Shown here piece by piece: positions 17,244-21,382 of a DNA stretch of 21,382 nucleotides (positions are counted from its first letter, which is position 1; each line of letters opens with the position of its first letter). The translations under genes and the position numbers were made by a program. The stretch is from an uncultured Bacillus sp. Lineage in GTDB: Bacteria; Bacillota; Bacilli; Bacillales; DSM-1321. The stretch spans positions 1 through 21,382 of the forward strand of contig CAKQBC010000008.1 in NCBI GenBank assembly GCA_934215995.1, written 5' to 3'. The notes beneath the pieces were generated by a model. It did no database searches and had not been told where the DNA came from. It saw only the letters and a program-made list of their open reading frames with translations.

Positions 17244-18059
17244 TTATTCAGCGTCCAGCTTTGGGGCATCCCCTTCAGCTTCTGCTGTGGATCCTTTGCT
17301 GTTAAGCCATCTGTATGTGATACCCATGAACAGCACGCCTCCGATCATGTTTCCGATTGTTACAGGGATGATGTTGGCGATTGCTTTACCGATGGAAATC
17401 GTATCAGGATGTTCCCCAACAAGTGCAATTGAGAATGTGCTCATGTTGGCGATGCTGTGTTCATAGCCGGAAATGAAGAATCCGAATACGAAGAATACCA
17501 TACAGAACAACTTAGCGCCGTCCGCTTTCATAGTCATCGGAATGTAGAAGGCCATACATACAAGCCAGTTACAAAGAATGGATCGGAAGAAGACTTCTGC
17601 TGTAGAAGCGTTCATTTTTGCTTCTGCAACACTCACCAGGAATCCGTTGACGGAAGGACTTGCGAAAAGGCCTGTCAAGTAGATGAAGTATGCGAATAGA
17701 AGCGCACCGATCAGGTTCCCGGCATATGTAGTTCCCCACATTTTGAAGACTTTGGACCATTTCGTTTTGCCGTCCAAAGCGCTGTATGTTAAATAGAATG
17801 TATTTCCGGTGAACAGGTCTCCGCCGCCGTAGGCAATCATGATGATCGCTGCACCGAACGTGAAAGCGGCCATAGGGTATGCGACTGGGCTATGCACTGC
17901 ATAGAAATAGTTACCTGATTTGAAGGCGATGATTACACCGAAGCCGATAAAGGCACTTGCAAGCATTGCACGTACAAGATAGCGCATAATGCTTTGGTCA
18001 AAGACTTTTTGTTTTTTGGAAGCCAGGGCTTGGACTTCACTTAAAGCTTTCTTTTCCAT
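17244..18059 (-). CDS. formate/nitrite transporter (FNT family, YwcJ-like)
   Basis: A 271-residue pentameric-type anion channel of the FocA/NirC family. About six hydrophobic segments are interrupted by the two family loops: GGGDLFTGNT at 78-87 (omega-loop region) and GYEHSIANM with the central pore His201. FocA-type proteins usually carry a Glu in the first loop where this one has Asp. The overall sequence recalls B. subtilis YwcJ, listed as a putative nitrite transporter, rather than the formate-associated YrhG; this is from memory. ATG 18059 follows AGGAGGAAA. The N-terminal 25 and C-terminal 20 residues are charged and cytoplasmic. It is a single-gene unit with a long upstream region holding a perfect inverted repeat. 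Formate versus nitrite cannot be decided from sequence. Confidence 0.9.
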   Translation of the reverse strand: MEKKALSEVQALASKKQKVFDQSIMRYLVRAMLASAFIGFGVIIAFKSGNYFYAVHSPVAYPMAAFTFGAAIIMIAYGGGDLFTGNTFYLTYSALDGKTKWSKVFKMWGTTYAGNLIGALLFAYFIYLTGLFASPSVNGFLVSVAEAKMNASTAEVFFRSILCNWLVCMAFYIPMTMKADGAKLFCMVFFVFGFFISGYEHSIANMSTFSIALVGEHPDTISIGKAIANIIPVTIGNMIGGVLFMGITYRWLNSKGSTAEAEGDAPKLDAE

Positions 18060-18117
18060 GTTTCCTCCTGTTGTTGAGCTGTAAGTATTATTTAATATTG
18101 CTTTATGAATGGTTTGA

Positions 18118-18158
18118 TATGCAGAGCTTTCCGCAAGATTTTATGGCTGCTCTGCATA
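18118..18158. repeat. perfect 10-bp inverted repeat upstream of the FNT gene
   Basis: TATGCAGAGC (18118-18127) is repeated inverted as GCTCTGCATA (18149-18158) with 21 bases between. The arms are 31 bp centre to centre, near three helical turns, so they could be a paired operator; as RNA they could form a stem-loop in the leader. I could not identify the FNT promoter with confidence, so which applies is open. Confidence 0.6.
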
Positions 18159-18291
18159 AATATGTACGATCAGTTCAGTTGCACCTAATAAACCTTAATT
18201 ATGATACCACCAATGAATGCCCTGTTCATCTTTAAGAATAAATTACCACTACTGGGAATTGGTTGAGTGTAAAGCGAAATATTAAGGGAAA

Positions 18292-18341
18292 TTTAAGATT
18301 TTTACAATCGTTTCTTTAAGATTTACGGGCTATTCTTTTAC
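18292..18341 (+). promoter_or_regulatory. repeated motifs upstream of the response-regulator gene
   Basis: TTTAAGATTT occurs at 18292-18301 and its first nine bases plus T again at 18315-18324. The word TTTAC occurs at 18301, 18322 and 18337, the first two 21 bp apart (two helical turns). OmpR-family regulators commonly bind such direct repeats upstream of their own promoters, so autoregulation is plausible. Confidence 0.4.
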
Positions 18342-18353
18342 CATGAACTGGAG

Positions 18354-18362
18354 TGGTATACT
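18354..18362 (+). promoter_or_regulatory. extended -10 promoter of the two-component operon
   Basis: TGGTATACT is a near-perfect extended -10 with no good -35 at standard spacing, which suits a promoter activated by an upstream-bound regulator. The predicted start point (about 18369) is very close to the ribosome binding site, so the leader would be unusually short. Confidence 0.45.
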
Positions 18363-18383
18363 TGCTGAAAGGGGGAATGGGCC

Positions 18384-19076
18384 ATGGAGGGATACACTGT
18401 CCTTGTAGTGGATGACGAACAGGAAATTCGCGATGCGATTGAAATATATTTGAAGAACGAAGGAATATCGGTATTGAAGGCGTCCGATGGGCTCGAAGCA
18501 TTGGAGATGCTGAAGGAACATACCGTCCATCTGATTGTGCTGGATGTTATGATGCCCAAGCTTGATGGGATCGCGACCACTTTTAGGATCAGGGAGCAGA
18601 AAAATATACCGATCATCATCCTGAGCGCCAAATCGGAGGATGCGGATAAGGTGTTCGGCCTGCAGATCGGTGCGGATGATTATGTGACAAAGCCATTCAA
18701 CCCGCTTGAATTGATCGCAAGGGTAAAGTCGCAGCTCCGCCGGTATGTAACGCTCGGCACATATGAAGGAAAGAAAAAAATCATTGATATCAGGGGACTG
18801 GTGCTTGATGAGGATGCAAAACAAGTGACCGTGAATGGTGAACCGGCCAAGCTGACGCCGATTGAGTATCGCATTGTGGAGCTGCTGATGAAGAATGCCG
18901 GCAGGGTTTTTTCCATCAACGACATTTATGAGCTTGTCTGGAACGAACCCAGCTATAATGCAGAAAATACAGTTGCCGTCCACATCCGCAAAATAAGGGA
19001 AAAAATAGAAATCAACCCGAAAAATCCGGCATATTTAAAGGTGGTATGGGGAATTGGATATAAAATGGAAAAATAA
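18384..19076 (+). CDS. OmpR-family response regulator
   Basis: A 230-residue DNA-binding response regulator. The receiver domain (about 3-118) has the acidic pair Asp10-Asp11, phospho-acceptor Asp54 in IVLDVMMPKLDG, Ser81 and Lys103. The winged-helix DNA-binding domain (about 130-228) contains LTPIEYRIVELLMKNAGRVFS and ends in the usual VWGIGYKMEK. ATG 18384 has AAAGGGGG 8 bases upstream. The following kinase gene begins 23 bases before this gene's stop codon, so they are one operon and cognate partners. Targets are unknown; the repeats just upstream suggest autoregulation, and the divergent FNT gene is a possible target. Confidence 0.94.
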   Translation: MEGYTVLVVDDEQEIRDAIEIYLKNEGISVLKASDGLEALEMLKEHTVHLIVLDVMMPKLDGIATTFRIREQKNIPIIILSAKSEDADKVFGLQIGADDYVTKPFNPLELIARVKSQLRRYVTLGTYEGKKKIIDIRGLVLDEDAKQVTVNGEPAKLTPIEYRIVELLMKNAGRVFSINDIYELVWNEPSYNAENTVAVHIRKIREKIEINPKNPAYLKVVWGIGYKMEK

Positions 19077-21285
19077 ATGGTATGTGCTGCTTGGCTTTTT
19101 TCTCATCAGCATAGGGTGCGGCATTCTTTTGACGGGCCAGTCTTTCGGAAGTGAAATATTCAAGAAAACGTATTTCGAGACCGCCACATTCGAAAGCCAA
19201 AAGGAAGCATTCATCCGGGAACTGGCAACCCATGAATTATATGTGCCGTCCAAGGAGGACCTGAAAAAGAGAATCACTGTGACGGATGAGGAAATAGAGA
19301 CGCACAGGTATGAATATGGCACCCTGGAAGAGCAGGTTGCTTCCATCCAGGAACAATATAGGGAAAGAATTGAAAGTGCGGACCAGCTGGTGAACAAAGA
19401 GGTCAAGGAAATGTTGGTGAAGGAACGTGATGATAAAATCAAGGACATCACACTTAATTTCCAAAGCGATGAACACGTACGGAAAAAAATCACCGAACAA
19501 AAAGAAGCCGAGCTGGAACAAGCCTTTCTTTCCATTTCACAATCCGGCGGCCAGCTGGATTATTATTTAAAAACGTTTGATTATTATTTGGTTGATGAAG
19601 AAAGCGGAAAGGTCTACACCTCCCTTGTCCAAAATAAGGATGATTACGAAGCATTCTTCAATGAGAAGAATATGGCGTTTGTCGGGCAATACGGAGGCGG
19701 AAAGCCGAAACTGGCCATTGACGAAAGTGATGTGCTGTCTGAGTGGTCGATTCACATGATGAATGCAGCGAATTCAGAACGGAATGTAGCCGAATTCAGC
19801 GGGTACATCGGCATACCTAAGAGTGCCCCGGCTGACAGTGAAATCATGGAGGCGGCCGATCATTACAGGGAAATCCAGATTGCCTATATTGCTGTCCTGA
19901 TCTTGGGGGTCGCTGCTTTGGCAGGTGGAGGCTATGTAGTCATAAAAGCAAATCCGCTTAAGGAAAGCTGGTTTGAATGGCCGGTCTATAGCAGAATATA
20001 TGCTGATTTCAGATGGTTTGCCATTTTCTTTAATGTGTTCATCCTTTGGGCCATTGCACAGGATAACGAAACCGCTTATATGGGAGATTCGGGATTCTTC
20101 TATGTTCTGGAGAGACAATTTTATTATGGCATTACAATGGCAGCCCTCTTTTTCCTGCTTGTGGTGCAGGCCATTTTAACAGTGAACTTGGCAATGAAAA
20201 GAGGATTGCAGAAAGAAATTGCGGGCCACACCTTCACTTTTGCCTTTTGCGGGATGATCAAGCGCGCCTTTTCCGGTACAAAAATCGGAATGCAGCTTGT
20301 TGTGGTGATGGCGCTAATATTCGGGTCCGGGGGAGTTGCGGCTGTTGCTCTGTATGAAGGCTTTATATATGGGGGCAGTGCTTTTATCTTCCTGATTCCG
20401 GTCATTGCTGTAGCAGATTTGTTCATTTTGCTCATCGTGCTGAAGCAGACGGCCAAGTTCAATACAATCGTTAAAGCAGTAGAAGGGATTGCTGACGGGC
20501 GCACTGAACCGGACATCGACAGCCGCGGGTCATCGGCATTGGCGAAGCTTGCCGCAAACATCAATAAGCTCAAGCATGGGGTGAAAGCCTCTTACAGCAG
20601 CCAGCAGAAAAGCGAGAGGCTGAAAACGGAGCTGATCACCAATGTAAGTCACGATCTAAGGACGCCATTGACCTCGGTTATCACGTATACGGACCTGCTG
20701 AAGCAGCCTAATCTGAGCGATGAAGAACGGAGCGATTACCTTGCCATAATAGACCGCAAATCGAAGCGATTGAAGCTGCTGATCGATGATCTGTTCGAGG
20801 CATCCAAGATGGCGACGGGGAATATCGAACTGCAGAAAACAAAAGTCGATATAGTCCAGCTTCTGCAGCAATCGCTGGCGGAACACGATGAAAAGATAAC
20901 GGAATCAAGGCTACATTTTCGTTTTGTCCACGAAGAATCGAGCCTATTGGCAGTGGTGGACGGCCAAAAAATGTGGAGGGTATTCGATAATCTGATCGGC
21001 AATATATTGAAATATTCGCTGCCTGGCACAAGGGTATACATCGGAGCCAGGAAGAAAGGGCAGAAGATCGAGATATCGTTCAAGAATATTTCCCAGTTTG
21101 AGCTCGGGATGAACACAGATGAATTGTTCGAACGCTTTAAAAGGGGTGATCGCTCCAGGCATACAGAAGGATCGGGCCTTGGGCTTGCGATCGCCAAGTC
21201 GATCATCGACCTGCATGGCGGGGAAATGGATATCGAAGCGGACGGGGATCTGTTCAAAGTGACACTGTTGATTGACGAGGCATGA
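19054..21285 (+). CDS. membrane sensor histidine kinase with large extracytoplasmic domain
   Basis: A 743-residue kinase. TM1 is at about 9-28; a long outside region 29-274 includes a highly charged probable coiled coil at about 78-160; TM2 is at about 275-297; further segments are near 319-335, 357-379, 411-435 and 441-464. Then come a HAMP-like linker, HisKA with phospho-acceptor His533 in NVSHDLRTPLTS, an N box with Asn646 and Asn650 (DNLIGNILKYS), and the G2 box GSGLGLA at 706-712. The usual G1 DxGxG is replaced by KNISQFELG followed by the F box ELFERFKRGD. The start is TTG 19054, inside the end of the regulator gene, with AAAGGTGG 9 bases upstream. The signal is unknown; the multi-helix membrane part hints at membrane or envelope sensing. 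Confidence 0.92.
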   Translation: MDIKWKNKWYVLLGFFLISIGCGILLTGQSFGSEIFKKTYFETATFESQKEAFIRELATHELYVPSKEDLKKRITVTDEEIETHRYEYGTLEEQVASIQEQYRERIESADQLVNKEVKEMLVKERDDKIKDITLNFQSDEHVRKKITEQKEAELEQAFLSISQSGGQLDYYLKTFDYYLVDEESGKVYTSLVQNKDDYEAFFNEKNMAFVGQYGGGKPKLAIDESDVLSEWSIHMMNAANSERNVAEFSGYIGIPKSAPADSEIMEAADHYREIQIAYIAVLILGVAALAGGGYVVIKANPLKESWFEWPVYSRIYADFRWFAIFFNVFILWAIAQDNETAYMGDSGFFYVLERQFYYGITMAALFFLLVVQAILTVNLAMKRGLQKEIAGHTFTFAFCGMIKRAFSGTKIGMQLVVVMALIFGSGGVAAVALYEGFIYGGSAFIFLIPVIAVADLFILLIVLKQTAKFNTIVKAVEGIADGRTEPDIDSRGSSALAKLAANINKLKHGVKASYSSQQKSERLKTELITNVSHDLRTPLTSVITYTDLLKQPNLSDEERSDYLAIIDRKSKRLKLLIDDLFEASKMATGNIELQKTKVDIVQLLQQSLAEHDEKITESRLHFRFVHEESSLLAVVDGQKMWRVFDNLIGNILKYSLPGTRVYIGARKKGQKIEISFKNISQFELGMNTDELFERFKRGDRSRHTEGSGLGLAIAKSIIDLHGGEMDIEADGDLFKVTLLIDEA

Positions 21286-21287
21286 AA

Positions 21288-21309
21288 AAAGGAACCATTC
21301 GGTTCCTTT
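21288..21309. terminator. hairpin after the histidine kinase gene, best as a minus-strand terminator
   Basis: A perfect 9-bp stem (21288-21296 with 21301-21309) has loop ATTC. On the plus strand only a few T follow, while on the minus strand it is followed by a full T-run. This suggests a convergent gene beyond the right edge that shares it. Confidence 0.7.
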
Positions 21310-21382
21310 CAGACTGTTGACAAACGCTCGCATTCTTCGTTGCTTGCCCGGCTCGTCCGCTCATGAGGTGAACAGGACGTTT

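Larger units (their letters stand above)
18060..18383. other. 324-bp divergent intergenic region between the FNT gene and the two-component system
   Basis: It contains no credible gene. It holds the FNT ribosome binding site, the perfect inverted repeat at 18118-18158, and a plus-strand promoter-like pair (TTGCAC 18180-18185 with TATGAT near 18200, spacer of only 15 bases). It also holds the repeated AT-rich motifs at 18292-18341 and the extended -10 of the response-regulator gene. Confidence 0.7.

Overview
This 21.4-kb window looks like ordinary chromosome from a Bacillaceae species (Bacillus in the broad sense). The reasons are strong AGGAGG-type ribosome binding sites, several TTG starts, intrinsic terminators between nearly all transcription units, and a gene set typical of that family: a stand-alone bacterial nitric oxide synthase, a lipoprotein NagZ, a large catalase with a sigma-B-like promoter, peptidase T and a YwcJ-like formate/nitrite channel. 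I see no rRNA, tRNA, CRISPR array, transposase or prophage genes. Assignment below family level is not possible from the sequence alone.

Layout from left to right. An L-lactate permease (+) ends in a terminator and is followed by an unrecognised lipoprotein gene (+) with its own promoter. A bidirectional terminator separates these from a minus-strand amino-acid ABC importer, made of a fused binding-protein/permease gene and an overlapping ATPase gene. Next on the minus strand is a two-gene unit in which an alkaline-phosphatase-superfamily phosphodiesterase overlaps a UMF1-type major facilitator by 35 bases. On the plus strand follow a YbaK-type tRNA-editing protein, a small DUF4395 membrane protein with a CxxC motif, and the large catalase. 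A LysR regulator (-) faces the catalase convergently and is divergent from a GH3 beta-N-acetylglucosaminidase lipoprotein (+). Then come nitric oxide synthase (+), peptidase T (-), the FNT channel (-), and at the right a two-component system (+) whose kinase has an unusually large extracytoplasmic region.

The genes form about a dozen small transcription units rather than one pathway. Shared themes are nutrient uptake (lactate, amino acids, formate or nitrite), turnover of peptides and cell-wall sugars, and oxidative or nitrosative stress (catalase, NO synthase, possibly nitrite transport). I found no clearly new multi-gene system. The items most worth a second look are the overlapping phosphodiesterase/transporter pair, the orphan lipoprotein, the histidine kinase with its large sensor region and degenerate G1 box, the perfect 10-bp inverted repeat upstream of the FNT gene, and the operator-like repeats in the promoter regions of the two-component system and of nagZ.
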